This document shows, in pieces, positions 56,401 through 64,000 of a DNA stretch of 64,000 nucleotides (position 1 is the stretch's first letter; the number at the start of each line of letters is the position of its first letter). Both the position numbers and the translations under genes were made by a program. The notes under the pieces were generated by a model. That model was not told the DNA's origin. It did no database searches and was given only the letters and a program-made list of their open reading frames with translations. This DNA comes from Bradyrhizobium sp. AZCC 2262 (GTDB lineage: Bacteria; Pseudomonadota; Alphaproteobacteria; Rhizobiales; Xanthobacteraceae), in assembly GCF_036924535.1 (NCBI RefSeq), contig NZ_JAZHRT010000001.1, forward strand, positions 8,122,001 through 8,186,000. The letters run 5' to 3'.

Positions 56401-56570
56401 ATTTCCCGCGCCAGCCGGCCGGCGCGCCGGGTCGGCAAATAGAGCGTCGCCGTTGCGAGATTGAGCGGATCCCTGCGCGCCTCGAATCCCTCGACCAGCC
56501 GACCGTCGACCAGCGCCGCGATGACGGTGCGCAGGAAAGGGACGGATACGGGAACGCTGAAAACGCGCAT
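53424..56570 (-). CDS. addB: AddB, double-strand break repair nuclease subunit
   Basis: A 1048-residue partner of AddA. A degenerate helicase-like N-terminus with no P-loop (LYLPTRRAGRLAREIF) and a C-terminal RecB-type nuclease: GSAIHDALGEF.. and FAILDYKTGQPPTGKQVRMGLSPQLTLEA (D-x-K and Q motif). I could find no cysteine anywhere in the protein, so the Fe-S cluster of the Bacillus AddB type is absent, a feature known as an alphaproteobacterial variant. Overlaps addA. Confidence 0.95.
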   Translation of the reverse strand: MRVFSVPVSVPFLRTVIAALVDGRLVEGFEARRDPLNLATATLYLPTRRAGRLAREIFLDELKTDAAILPRIVALGDIDEDELAFAEGSEQFGGVAPLDVPPRLGELERRLTLAHLVAAWAKSPVSAPLVVGGPASTLALAGDLARLMDDMVTRGVAWEALDKLVPDQFDKYWQHSLEFLRIARKAWPEHLKEIGRIEPAERRDRLIEAEAARLTAHHEGPVVAAGSTGSMPATAKFLTAVAGLKLGAVVLPGLDTDLDEEAWQTIGGVRDAQGKFTTQPSSNHPQFAMHGLLDRFGIKRSDVEILGTPGPQGREILVSETMRPSSATEQWHDRLVQPEVARRIEGGIAKLAVVEAPNSEMEALAIAVAMREARHLNKSAALVTPDRALARRVMAALTRWNLEFDDSGGDALMDTPGGIFARLAAEATSKGLEPPTLLALLKHPLFRLGHASGTFKHAIEILELALLRGTRPQAGTAGLARDFDRFRVELRKLRSHEISSLHASEPRAKLRDDELDQAQTLIAALQKALAPLEVMGSSKPFDFAELAQRHRETLIALSSDQNGVAIAFEEAQGAALSAAFDDLLAEQKPSGLMVQLGDYPDVFQTAYADRMVRRPESASAHLHIYGQLEARLTESDRAILGGLVEGVWPPAPRVDPWLSRPMRHELGLDLPERRIGLSAHDFAQLLGTDDVILTHSAKVGGAPAVASRFLHRLEAVAGEARWDEAKSAGENYVRFAGELDQPDAVEPIAQPAPKPPVATRPLKLSVTAIEDWLRDPYTIYAKYILRLDPLDPVDMPLSAADRGSAIHDALGEFTQKFADALPAQPALVLRGIGEKFFAPLMERPEARALWWPRFQRIAAWFADWEEARRDDIEKIAAEIRGEIKIPLDNERIFTLSARADRIEQRHDGSFAILDYKTGQPPTGKQVRMGLSPQLTLEAAILREGGFENTHAGSSVGELVYVRLSGNNPPGEQRSLELKIRNNDTPQRPDEAADYALEQLEALIRKFENEETAYTSLNLSMWSNRYGAYDDLARIKEWSAAGGLGIEEW

Positions 56571-56654
56571 GGGCTTCCTGATTCGAGGTCAGGCGCCAAT
56601 ATAGGGAGGTATTGGGAGGAGGTCATGGGTGAGGGTGAGGATGCCCACCTCTCT

Positions 56655-56788
56655 GTCGTCCCGGCCAAGCGAAGCGCGAGCCGGGACCCATACCGCGTTG
56701 TGCCCTCGGCTCAAGGCGAGATGGCGGACGTTCGTCGCAACAAATGAGGGCCGGTGGTTATGGGTCCCTGCCTTCGCAGGGACGACGA
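56655..56788. repeat. Palindromic repeat, family D copy 2
   Basis: CGTCCCGGCC..GCCGGGACCCAT and GGTTATGGGTCCCTGCCTTCGCAGGGACGACG. Outer arms and the CATAACC motif match the element at 31082-31219. It fills the 230-bp gap between murU and addB. Confidence 0.75.
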
Positions 56789-56800
56789 TAGTTGGGCGAC

Positions 56801-57523
56801 TCAAGCCACGCTTTCCAGAAACGCCTCTTCCGCGGCCTGCACCGCGTCGGGGGTTCCGACGTGCATCCAGACGCCGTCGAGCCGCAAGCCGAATAGCCGT
56901 TCTTGCTCGTTGGCGCGGTCGAACATTTTTGTCAGCGAAAACTCGCCGGCGGGCGCGTCGGCAAACAGCGAGGGCGACATGATTGCCGCGCCCGCATAGA
57001 CGAACGGCACCACCTGGTGTTCACGCCGCTTGCGCAACGCGCCGTCCGGCAGCATGGCGTAGTCGCCGCGTCCGGCATAGCCGATGCTGCTTGTGGTCGG
57101 CGCCATCAGGAGCAGGATGTCCATCCGGTCGGGATCGAAGGTTTCGGCGAGCCGCGCCAGATTGGGCCGCACGCCGTCGATCCACATCGTGTCGGCGTTG
57201 AGGTGGAAGAACGGCTCCTTGCCGAGCAGGGGCAGCGCCCTCACGACAGCGCCGCCGGTGCCAAGCACGACGTCGCGTTCGTCGGAAATGATGATGCGGG
57301 GCCGGACGCGGCTCGCGGTGTGCCGGATGATCTGGTCGGGCAGGTAATGCACGTTGACCACGGCCTCGCTGACACCGGCGTTGGCGAGCTTGTCCAGCAC
57401 GTGATCGAGCAGCGGCTGGCCGGCCACGCTCACCAGTGGCTTCGGCATGTGGTCGGTCAACGGGCGCATGCGCAAACCGAGACCGGCGGCAAGAACCATG
57501 GCTTTGGTGGGCGTAACGGACAT
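56801..57523 (-). CDS. murU: N-acetylmuramate-1-phosphate uridylyltransferase (MurU-like)
   Basis: A 240-residue nucleotidyltransferase: KAMVLAAGLGLRMRPLTDHMPKPLVSVAGQPLLDHVLDKL is the G-x-G-x-R..PKP signature; FHLNADTMW carries the metal-binding Asp. It converts MurNAc-1-phosphate to UDP-MurNAc in cell-wall recycling. The neighbouring AmgK-like kinase supports MurU over GDP-mannose or glucose-1-phosphate enzymes, which cannot be excluded by motif alone. Start at ATG 57523. Confidence 0.88.
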   Translation of the reverse strand: MSVTPTKAMVLAAGLGLRMRPLTDHMPKPLVSVAGQPLLDHVLDKLANAGVSEAVVNVHYLPDQIIRHTASRVRPRIIISDERDVVLGTGGAVVRALPLLGKEPFFHLNADTMWIDGVRPNLARLAETFDPDRMDILLLMAPTTSSIGYAGRGDYAMLPDGALRKRREHQVVPFVYAGAAIMSPSLFADAPAGEFSLTKMFDRANEQERLFGLRLDGVWMHVGTPDAVQAAEEAFLESVA

Positions 57524-57650
57524 TTTTGGAATTTCTCGAACCATCAAATCGCGCCGCGGATCATACCACGGCGAGGAGCTTGAACCAGCAACCATGAGGC
57601 CTTAGTTGCCGCACATGACGGCCGTACGACGGCCGCCGGGGGGCCAAACC

Positions 57651-57974
57651 TCAGACCTCAGCGTCCTCGGCCCCGCGCCTGGCTGCCTTCTTCTTCTTGT
57701 CGCCCTGCTTCAGGAAGTTGACGCCGATCTGATCGCCGTTGACCCAGGCCAGCTCGCAGCGCCGATAGGCAAGCCCGGTGGACGACAGCAGCAGGAAGAA
57801 TTCCTTTAAGTGCAGGCCCTCGACCGACCCTTCGACCGTCAGCTTGGCGCCGGTCTCGGAGACGTCTTCCATCACGCAGTCACGCCGCCAGGTGCCGTCG
57901 ATGCCCATCATGTGCGCCGCAAAGCCGCGCTCGAATACGATCCGATCTCCCTTGCGACGTTCCGCCCCCGCCAT
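57651..57974 (-). CDS. PilZ-domain protein
   Basis: A 107-residue single-domain PilZ protein. The c-di-GMP motifs are partly present: RRKGDRIVFER (RxxxR-like) and EDVSETGAKLTVEG (D/N-x-S-x-x-G). It ends with a Lys-rich tail (KQGDKKKKAARR). It probably senses c-di-GMP or is a degenerate relative; downstream target unknown. It lies between tsaE-amgK and murU on the same strand, 127 bp before murU. Confidence 0.85.
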   Translation of the reverse strand: MAGAERRKGDRIVFERGFAAHMMGIDGTWRRDCVMEDVSETGAKLTVEGSVEGLHLKEFFLLLSSTGLAYRRCELAWVNGDQIGVNFLKQGDKKKKAARRGAEDAEV

Positions 57975-58063
57975 GGCCGTCTTCCCGTGTCAAACTGAAT
58001 GCGCCGTGCCTCCGCGGCATGGCCTGTTCCAGAATAAGTGCGAGGTGGCTAACAGGAGGTAAA

Positions 58064-59584
58064 TCAGGGAAGCGGCGGCGGTACGTTGGCGGCATACCAT
58101 TCGCGAAACGCCGCCAGCGCCGGGTGCGCCAGCGAGCGGTTCAGGTAGGTCCAGATCCGGGGCTGGTGGCGCAGATATTGCGGCTTGCCGTCGCGCCGGT
58201 TGAGCCGGGCGAAGGTGCCGAGCAGGCGGGTATTCCGCTGCGCCGACATGATGGCGTAAAGTTCGGCGAAACTGGCCGGGTCGAACTGAGCATCGGCGGC
58301 GCGGCGCGCCTTGATGTAGCGGGTCAGAAGCGTCAATTCGAGTTGCTCGGCAACGTCGATCCGCGCGTCCTGCAGCAGCGACACCAGATCGTAGGCGGCG
58401 GGGCCAAGCACGGCATCCTGGAAGTCGATGATCCCGACACGCAAGATCCCCGTACGGTCGCCGAGCCAGATGATGTTGGGCGAATGAAAATCCCGCATCA
58501 CCCAGGTTCGCGGCGCAGCCGCCGGCTTTTCCAGCAACGTTCGCCACATCGTGACGAATTCGTCGCGCTGTTGCTGGCTGACTTCGGCGCCGCGATCCGG
58601 CAGATACCATTCCAGCATCAGGCTGATTTCGACCAGCCATGTGTCGATATCGTAGACCGGAATTCTGTATGGGCCCTGCGGCTCCAGCGGCGCGGTTTCG
58701 GGCAGGGCTTTGCGATGCAGCTCCGCCAGCATGTCGGTCGCCACCTCGTAGCGCTCGACGATCGGTCGCGGCGGGTCGCCTTCGATGACGCCGGCGCTGC
58801 CAAAATCCTCGGTGATCAGGAAACCGGAATTCAGATCGGAATGCCGGATCGCGGGCGCAGAAAAACCGTGCGCGCGCAGGCCATTGTCGATGGCGACGAA
58901 CGGCTTGACATCTTCGGCCAGATGAACGGCCGCGCTGTAGGATTTTCCCTCATAGATCGCAGGACCATCCGGCCGGCGCGGCGAATTCATCAGGATCGAC
59001 GTGCTGTCGTCGCGGACCAGCCGCGCATAGGAGCGCGTCGAGGCGTCGCCCGGCATGCGCTGGCGCTCCGCATCCAGGAAGCCGGAATCGCTGAGAAACT
59101 TTCGCAAGCTCGTCAATCGCGTCACCTGGGCGGCCGCTTTTCCATAGCCGGTGATTTCGGCGGCGCGCGCGGTGGACCCGAGCGCCGGGCGATGGCTGAA
59201 GGCGATGTCGATGCGATCTTCGGGCATCGCATCGGGTGCGCGTTCCGGCCATTCGATCAGCGCCAGCGTGCCCTCCGGCAGCGGCGACAATCCGATTTCC
59301 TCCAGCTCGCTCGAATCAGTGATGCGATAGAGATCGGCGTGAAGAAGCGGAAACGGCAAATCGTAGCTCTGCGCCAGCGTGAATGTCGGGCTTGGCACTT
59401 CGAGTGCGGCATCGTTGGCGAGATAGCGGATCATCGCCCGGGCTGCGGCCGTCTTGCCGGCGCCGAGATCGCCGGAAAGCGTGATGACGTCACCCGGACC
59501 GACCAGCAGCGCGAGGTCGGTCATCAGATGCGCCGTCGCCGTCTCGTTCGCCAGCGCGACCGTGAATGTCGCTGATACTGTCAT
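58064..59584 (-). CDS. TsaE-AmgK fusion (tRNA t6A ATPase plus sugar kinase)
   Basis: A 506-residue fusion. Residues 1-150 are TsaE: GDLGAGKTAAARAMIRYL (Walker A) and PSPTFTLAQSYD..LLHADLYRI, needed for tRNA N6-threonylcarbamoyladenosine. Residues 170-506 are an APH-fold kinase like AmgK: catalytic loop VMRDFHSPNIIWL and metal site VGIIDFQDAVLGP. AmgK phosphorylates MurNAc at C1 for MurU. The kinase and MurU genes sit in the same unit. The start overlaps the divL stop by 4 bp (ATGA). Fusion is known in rhizobia. Confidence 0.94.
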   Translation of the reverse strand: MTVSATFTVALANETATAHLMTDLALLVGPGDVITLSGDLGAGKTAAARAMIRYLANDAALEVPSPTFTLAQSYDLPFPLLHADLYRITDSSELEEIGLSPLPEGTLALIEWPERAPDAMPEDRIDIAFSHRPALGSTARAAEITGYGKAAAQVTRLTSLRKFLSDSGFLDAERQRMPGDASTRSYARLVRDDSTSILMNSPRRPDGPAIYEGKSYSAAVHLAEDVKPFVAIDNGLRAHGFSAPAIRHSDLNSGFLITEDFGSAGVIEGDPPRPIVERYEVATDMLAELHRKALPETAPLEPQGPYRIPVYDIDTWLVEISLMLEWYLPDRGAEVSQQQRDEFVTMWRTLLEKPAAAPRTWVMRDFHSPNIIWLGDRTGILRVGIIDFQDAVLGPAAYDLVSLLQDARIDVAEQLELTLLTRYIKARRAADAQFDPASFAELYAIMSAQRNTRLLGTFARLNRRDGKPQYLRHQPRIWTYLNRSLAHPALAAFREWYAANVPPPLP

Positions 59585-62112
59585 TCGGCGGCGTTGCGAT
59601 GTGCGTTCTGATCGATCGGAAAGTCGCAGGTGACCGTGGTGCCCTTGCCGACCACCGAATCGACGCGCACCTTGCCGCCGTGCAGTTCGACAAAGGAGCG
59701 CACCAGCGACAGGCCGAGGCCGGCGCCGCGATGACGCGAGCCGTGGGAGTGGCTCTCGAACCAGTCGAACACCTTGTCCTTCACCTCAGCCGGAATGCCA
59801 GGGCCGGAATCGCTGACGGTGAAGATCACGCGATGCTCGGTACGCCGCGCGCTGATCGTGACTGCGGCATCGTGCGGCGAGAATCCGACGGCGTTGGCGA
59901 GCAAATTATAAAGCACCTGCACCACGCGCCGCTCGTCGCCGGTGAAGTTGCCGATATTGGAATCGATGTCGACCTTGAGTTCGATGCGGTCGGTCGCCAG
60001 CCGATCCTGAATGCCTTCGGCGGCAGCCCGGATCGCTTTCTCGATATTGACCGGGCCGAGCTCGAGCTTCATGGCGCCGGCATCGATGGTGGCGAGATCG
60101 AGGATGTTGTTGGTGAGCGCGAGCAGCGCGTTGGTCGATTTGGTGACGTAATCGAGATATTCGGCCTGCTTCGTCGTCAGCGGGCCAGTGGAGGGATCGC
60201 TGAGGAAATGCGCAAAGCCGATGATGGTGGTGAGGGGCGCGCGCAGTTCGTAGGACACGTGGTGGACGAAATCGACCTTCATCTGGTCGGCGGCTTCCAG
60301 CGCCTCGTTGCGTTCGCGCAGCGCCCGCTCGACATTCTCGGTGTCGGTGATGTCCTGGAAGGTCAGCATGGTCGCGCCGTCCGGCAGCGGCATGGTCATG
60401 CAGTCCAGCACGCTGCCGTCCTTGCGCTCGAGTTTCAGCGCCACCTGCGCCCGGTTCTCGATTCCCGTGATCGCTTCGCGCAGCGCCCGCCAGGTGAGCG
60501 CGTCGTCGAACAGCGGCTTGCACCACGCTTCGACGGTCTCGATGTGGGGTTGCTCCTTCAGCGATTCCGCCGACAGCTTCCACATTTTCTCGAAAGCGGG
60601 ATTGAACAATTCGACCCGACCATTGCTGCCGAACACCGCGACCGCTTCAGCCAGATTGTCGAGCGTCTCATGCTGGACCCGGGTCAGCCGGTCGTAGCGG
60701 CGTGCAAGATCGAGGCTCTCGGTGACATTGTCGAATAGATAGGTGACGCCGCCTTCGAGGTTCGGCGTAGTGACGACGCTGACGGCGCGCCCATCGGGCA
60801 GGAACCAGGTGTAGTTCTCGGGCTCCAAGGCGCGATAGGCTTCGTGCAGCTTGGCCTTCCAGGCCCGGAAGTCGGGCTGTTCGGGTAGCTTGCGCGCCGC
60901 GCGCAGCCGGTCGAGCACGCTCGAATCGTCCGGATTGGAATCGAGGAAGGCCTGGTCGAGGCCCCACAGCCGCCGGTAGGATTCATTGTAGAACGCAAGC
61001 CGCCGCTGGCTGTCGAACACGGCGACGCCCGATGACAATTGATCGAGGGTGCGGCGATGGGCTTCCGCCATCCGCTCCATGGCGTCGCGCAACGCGGTCG
61101 CCTCGCTGGCGTCGATGGCGATGCCGGCGCTGCCGCCGCTAAGTCTGAGTGCCTGCACGTCATAGATGCGCCGCTCGCCGCCGACCACGATCGGCAGCCG
61201 CGCACTGAAAGTGGCATTGTCGTTCAGCATCCGGCCCATTTCGGCGCGCTGGTCGTTCTCCAGGAGCTCGAGGTTGCGGTAGATGGCATCCGCGACGCTG
61301 GCGCCCTCGGTGGCCCGCACATAGGCTGTGTTGGCGTAGCGCAGATTGCCCTCGCCGCTCTTGGCCCAGATCGGCCAGGGTGCCGCGGCGGCGAAGTCGC
61401 GCAGCAGCTCGGTCTCTTCGACAAACGTCCTGTAACGGAGATTGGATTCGGCGAGTTCCCGGCGCAATCCCCCGAGTTCGCGAATCCGCACAACGGCTTG
61501 CCCCCCGATGGCACGGCCCATCGCTTCGATGGCGCGGCCGTTCGAGGTGGAGAGATTGAGCAGAAAGCCTTCGCCAGCCTCGCGCAGCGCGTCGACCGCA
61601 TGATCCATCTGCAGCGCCGGTTCCGGTGGCAGCCAGGTTCCAAAGGCGAGGATGCGTTGCGGTGAATTGGACAGCGCGTCCTGCGAGATCAGAAGCGAGG
61701 TGTCGCCGCTGATCTGGGGCCGGTTGTCGCCCGCCGCCCAGGCGATCAGGATCTGGGGTTCGGCGAACAGGAGCGCGCGCAGCCGGTCGGCCTGCACCTG
61801 CAGGTCGGCGATGTCGGAGCGCAGGTTGAGTTCCACCCGGCTGGCCCGAATGCGCGTGCGCATCAGCAGGATCGCAGCCACCACGGTAAAGCCGAGCAGC
61901 GACAGCGCTGTCGTCAGTGCCGCAAATTCCTGGTGATTGAGGTCGAGCAGGGCGGAAATCGCCTGTGGGATGGTCAAGTCCGCGGCCAGCGCGGGTTCCG
62001 GCGAGACGGAGAGGGCGGTGGCGAGCGCAATCACGCCGTTGCGCGCCAGTGAGGTGCACGACAGCAGGGTTCGACGCATTCCCGCGACTACGCCCGACAT
62101 TATTTGCCCCAA
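59581..62112 (-). CDS. divL: DivL-type PAS sensor kinase with tyrosine H-box
   Basis: An 843-residue membrane kinase: signal-like start (residues 20-44), a TM helix near 62-85, then PAS domains (about 240-330, 345-455 and 475-590), a dimerisation domain and an ATPase domain (NLLANAVGFSP, DSGPGIP, GAGLGLSLVRS). The H-box reads FVHHVSYELRAPLTTI with Tyr621 where kinases have His. In Caulobacter, DivL has the same change and regulates CckA-CtrA. Five GANTC sites precede the gene. It begins the divL-tsaE/amgK-pilZ-murU-addB-addA run. Confidence 0.9.
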   Translation of the reverse strand: MGQIMSGVVAGMRRTLLSCTSLARNGVIALATALSVSPEPALAADLTIPQAISALLDLNHQEFAALTTALSLLGFTVVAAILLMRTRIRASRVELNLRSDIADLQVQADRLRALLFAEPQILIAWAAGDNRPQISGDTSLLISQDALSNSPQRILAFGTWLPPEPALQMDHAVDALREAGEGFLLNLSTSNGRAIEAMGRAIGGQAVVRIRELGGLRRELAESNLRYRTFVEETELLRDFAAAAPWPIWAKSGEGNLRYANTAYVRATEGASVADAIYRNLELLENDQRAEMGRMLNDNATFSARLPIVVGGERRIYDVQALRLSGGSAGIAIDASEATALRDAMERMAEAHRRTLDQLSSGVAVFDSQRRLAFYNESYRRLWGLDQAFLDSNPDDSSVLDRLRAARKLPEQPDFRAWKAKLHEAYRALEPENYTWFLPDGRAVSVVTTPNLEGGVTYLFDNVTESLDLARRYDRLTRVQHETLDNLAEAVAVFGSNGRVELFNPAFEKMWKLSAESLKEQPHIETVEAWCKPLFDDALTWRALREAITGIENRAQVALKLERKDGSVLDCMTMPLPDGATMLTFQDITDTENVERALRERNEALEAADQMKVDFVHHVSYELRAPLTTIIGFAHFLSDPSTGPLTTKQAEYLDYVTKSTNALLALTNNILDLATIDAGAMKLELGPVNIEKAIRAAAEGIQDRLATDRIELKVDIDSNIGNFTGDERRVVQVLYNLLANAVGFSPHDAAVTISARRTEHRVIFTVSDSGPGIPAEVKDKVFDWFESHSHGSRHRGAGLGLSLVRSFVELHGGKVRVDSVVGKGTTVTCDFPIDQNAHRNAAE

Positions 62113-62153
62113 AAACGCACGACTGCAGGCCCGGCGCTACCCCCGCCGAACAC

Positions 62154-62273
62154 GAATCGGGCTGAGAGTATCCCCTTCACGAGTCGAGCGGTAAGAGTCC
62201 AGACCGTGAACTCAAATTTGGCTGTGAAAAATTCAGCTAGTTACCGTTGAGAGTCGTCTTTACTAGACGATTC
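62154..62273. promoter_or_regulatory. Cluster of five GANTC (CcrM) sites in the divL promoter region
   Basis: GAATC at 62154, GAGTC at 62181, 62195 and 62251, GATTC at 62269. All lie within 160 bp before divL (ATG 62112); the last overlaps the dut stop. About 0.5 sites would be expected in 120 bp by chance. In alphaproteobacteria GANTC is methylated by CcrM and read by GcrA. Regulatory effect is inferred. Confidence 0.6.
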
Positions 62274-62730
62274 AGCGTCCAGTCGAGCCGAAACCGCCAC
62301 TGCCGCGATCGGTTGCTGAAAGCGACACCACCGGAACCAGTTGCGCCTGCACAACCGGCGCAATCACCATCTGCGCGATGCGCTCGCCGCGCCGGATCGG
62401 GAACGGCGTATCGCCGTGATTGATCAGGAGGACGTTGATCTCGCCGCGATAATCCGCGTCCACCGTGCCCGGCGAATTCAAGACGGTAACACCATGCTTG
62501 GCGGCAAGCCCGGAACGCGGCCGCACCTGCGCTTCAAAGCCGGAAGGCAGGGCTATTGTGAGCGCGGTCGGCACCATCGCGTATCTGCCCGGTGGCAGGA
62601 TCAGCGGCGTGTCCGCGGGAACTGCGGCCAGCAGGTCGAGCCCGGCGGCATCCGCGCTCTGATAGGCTGGCAGCGCGAGACCTTCGCCGTGCGGCAATTG
62701 GTGGATATCGACCTTCACTGTCGCGCTCAC
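62272..62730 (-). CDS. dut: dUTP diphosphatase
   Basis: A 152-residue trimeric dUTPase hydrolysing dUTP to dUMP and PPi. Motif 1 is AGLDLLA; motif 2 is [11 protein letters not shown]; motif 3 is [17 protein letters not shown]; motif 4 is [12 protein letters not shown]; motif 5 is [10 protein letters not shown] at the C-terminus. Starts at GTG 62730 overlapping coaBC (GTGA). The coaBC-dut pair is conserved. Confidence 0.98.
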   Translation of the reverse strand: MSATVKVDIHQLPHGEGLALPAYQSADAAGLDLLAAVPADTPLILPPGRYAMVPTALTIALPSGFEAQVRPRSGLAAKHGVTVLNSPGTVDADYRGEINVLLINHGDTPFPIRRGERIAQMVIAPVVQAQLVPVVSLSATDRGSGGFGSTGR

Positions 62731-64000
62731 GAATTCTTCTCCACGGTTTTCGCAATCTTCGCCACCAGTTCGGCTGCGACCTGCTCCTTGGTCATCACCG
62801 GCCAGGACTCCACCTCGATGCTGTTGGCGTTGGTCTCCTTGCCGTCGCGCGTCAGCAGGTGAACGGTGTTGCGGTCGCCGCCCATCACGCCGGTTGCGGG
62901 CGAAACGTCATTGGCGACGATCCAGTCGCAGCCCTTGCGCGCGATCTTGGCCTTGGCGTTGTCGATCAGATGCTCGGTCTCGGCGGCAAATCCGATCACC
63001 AGCGGCGGACGCCTGTCTGTCAATTTCGAGATCTTCGCGAGAATGTCGGGGTTTTCCACCAGTTGCAGCGGCGGCATGCCGGCTGCGGTCTTTTTCAGTT
63101 TCTGCTCGCCTTCGTTGGCGACGCGCCAGTCGGCTACGGCGGCTGCGAAGATCGCGATATCGGCCGGCAAGGCGGCCTCCACCCGATGCAGCATGTCGCG
63201 CGCCGATTCCACCCGGATCACCGTGACGCCCGCCGGATCGCGCAATTCGACCGGGCCGGAGACCAGCGTGACGTCGGCGCCTGCGGCTTGTGCGGCGGCG
63301 GCGATGGCAAAGCCCTGCTTGCCGGAGGAGCGGTTGGCGATATAGCGCACGGGATCGATCGCCTCATGCGTCGGTCCCGCCGTGATCAGCACGCGCTTGC
63401 CTGCGAGCGGACGCGGTCGCGGCGGACGAAGGATGTCGACGGCGGCGGCTGCGATTTCAATCGCCTCCGACATCCGCCCGACGCCGGCTTCGCCTGACTC
63501 AGCCATCTCGCCGGCGTTGGGGCCGATCATGTGGACGCCGTCGCGCCGAAGCTGCAGCACATTGCGGCGGGTGGCGGCGTTGTTCCACATCAAGGGATTC
63601 ATGGCGGGCGCCAGCAGGATCGGCCGGTCGGCGGCCAGCAGGATCGCGCTGGCGAGATCGTCGGCATGGCCTTGCGCCATCTTCGCCATCAGGTCGGCGG
63701 TTGCCGGCGCCACCACGATCAGATCGCATTCGCGGGCGAGGCGAATATGGCCGGCGTCGAATTCGCTGCCGGGGTCGAACAGATCCGTATAGACGCGCTC
63801 ATGCGACAGCGCGCTGGCGGAAAGCGGCGTCACGAATTGCTGTGCGGCCCTGGTCAGCACGCAGCGGACGTGAACGTGACGCTCTTTCAGCCGCCGGATC
63901 AGTTCCAGCGACTTGAAGGCGGCGATGCCGCCGCCGATGATCAGGGTGACGCTCCGTTCGCTGGCGGTGCTGATGCGCTGCGGGGCTTGTGCGGGGCCCT
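62727..64000 (-). CDS. coaBC: CoaBC bifunctional enzyme (5' end outside window)
   Basis: Phosphopantothenoylcysteine synthetase/decarboxylase of coenzyme A synthesis, 423 residues visible. CoaC part: [19 protein letters not shown], the active-site His in [28 protein letters not shown]. CoaB part: [33 protein letters not shown] and AAVADWRV. The decarboxylase Cys158 equivalent (ACGxxGxGR) is replaced: the segment reads [14 protein letters not shown], so no Cys. The start codon lies beyond 64000. Confidence 0.96.
   Translation of the reverse strand, partial: GPAQAPQRISTASERSVTLIIGGGIAAFKSLELIRRLKERHVHVRCVLTRAAQQFVTPLSASALSHERVYTDLFDPGSEFDAGHIRLARECDLIVVAPATADLMAKMAQGHADDLASAILLAADRPILLAPAMNPLMWNNAATRRNVLQLRRDGVHMIGPNAGEMAESGEAGVGRMSEAIEIAAAAVDILRPPRPRPLAGKRVLITAGPTHEAIDPVRYIANRSSGKQGFAIAAAAQAAGADVTLVSGPVELRDPAGVTVIRVESARDMLHRVEAALPADIAIFAAAVADWRVANEGEQKLKKTAAGMPPLQLVENPDILAKISKLTDRRPPLVIGFAAETEHLIDNAKAKIARKGCDWIVANDVSPATGVMGGDRNTVHLLTRDGKETNANSIEVESWPVMTKEQVAAELVAKIAKTVEKNS

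Noticed and set aside
58019-59575. A 518-codon open frame antisense to tsaE-amgK
   Set aside because: Antisense shadow without motifs; the sense protein has both TsaE and kinase active sites.

Overview
The window is high-GC alphaproteobacterial chromosome, almost certainly Bradyrhizobium or a close relative (Nitrobacteraceae). The reasons are: two glnK-amtB operons in tandem, a ROSE-type RNA thermometer in front of an hsp20-DUF1150 pair, a class II (CP4-like) aroA, a TsaE-AmgK fusion beside a DivL-type kinase, and many dispersed palindromic repeats of the kinds common in Bradyrhizobium intergenic regions. The species is inferred from gene content and order; no 16S gene is present.

Layout. 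1-3.4 kb: two PII/ammonium transporter operons on the minus strand, one with a candidate sigma54 promoter. 3.5-14 kb: a mixed housekeeping block with a GYF-domain membrane protein, two acyl-CoA thioesterases, a UbiH-type hydroxylase, infC with an AUU start, queG, a GST-like protein, uppP and an NDUFA9-like protein, followed by tRNA-Leu(CAG). 14.2-16.8 kb: small regulators, a divergent TetR/DUF4267 pair with a palindromic candidate operator, and rnd. 16.9-22.9 kb: the conserved lptC-lptA-lptB-rpoN-hpf-ptsN cluster, in which lptB carries a one-base frameshift inside its Walker A motif. 23-26.7 kb: a chemoreceptor, a GNAT enzyme, and the heat-shock hsp20-DUF1150 unit with RpoH promoter and ROSE thermometer. 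26.7-31 kb: ugpBAEC with a candidate Pho box. 31.2-34.2 kb: a CoA-transferase, the ohr/ohrR peroxide module, a GIY-YIG protein and tRNA-Ala(GGC).

34.3-41.1 kb: TIGR02300, aroA, cmk and rpsA. Between aroA and cmk lies an apparent insertion: a two-gene nucleotidyltransferase module (possible toxin-antitoxin type) and a decayed TctC/Bug receptor pseudogene. This is the clearest accessory segment. 41.2-49.4 kb: sppA, ihfB, lapA, trpFBA, accD, folC and a metallophosphoesterase. 49.5-62.1 kb: a long minus-strand unit, divL -> tsaE-amgK -> pilZ -> murU -> addB -> addA -> trxA, which combines cell-cycle signalling, tRNA modification, cell-wall sugar salvage and double-strand-break repair. 62.3-64 kb: dut and coaBC, the latter running off the window end.

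The items most worth following are: five clustered GANTC (CcrM-type) sites in front of divL; the Tyr-for-His H-box of DivL; the nucleotidyltransferase pair in the aroA-cmk gap; the lptB frameshift; loss of normally conserved cysteines in CoaBC, AccD and AddB; and the textbook RpoH/ROSE leader. I found no CRISPR array, insertion sequence, prophage or large mobile island.
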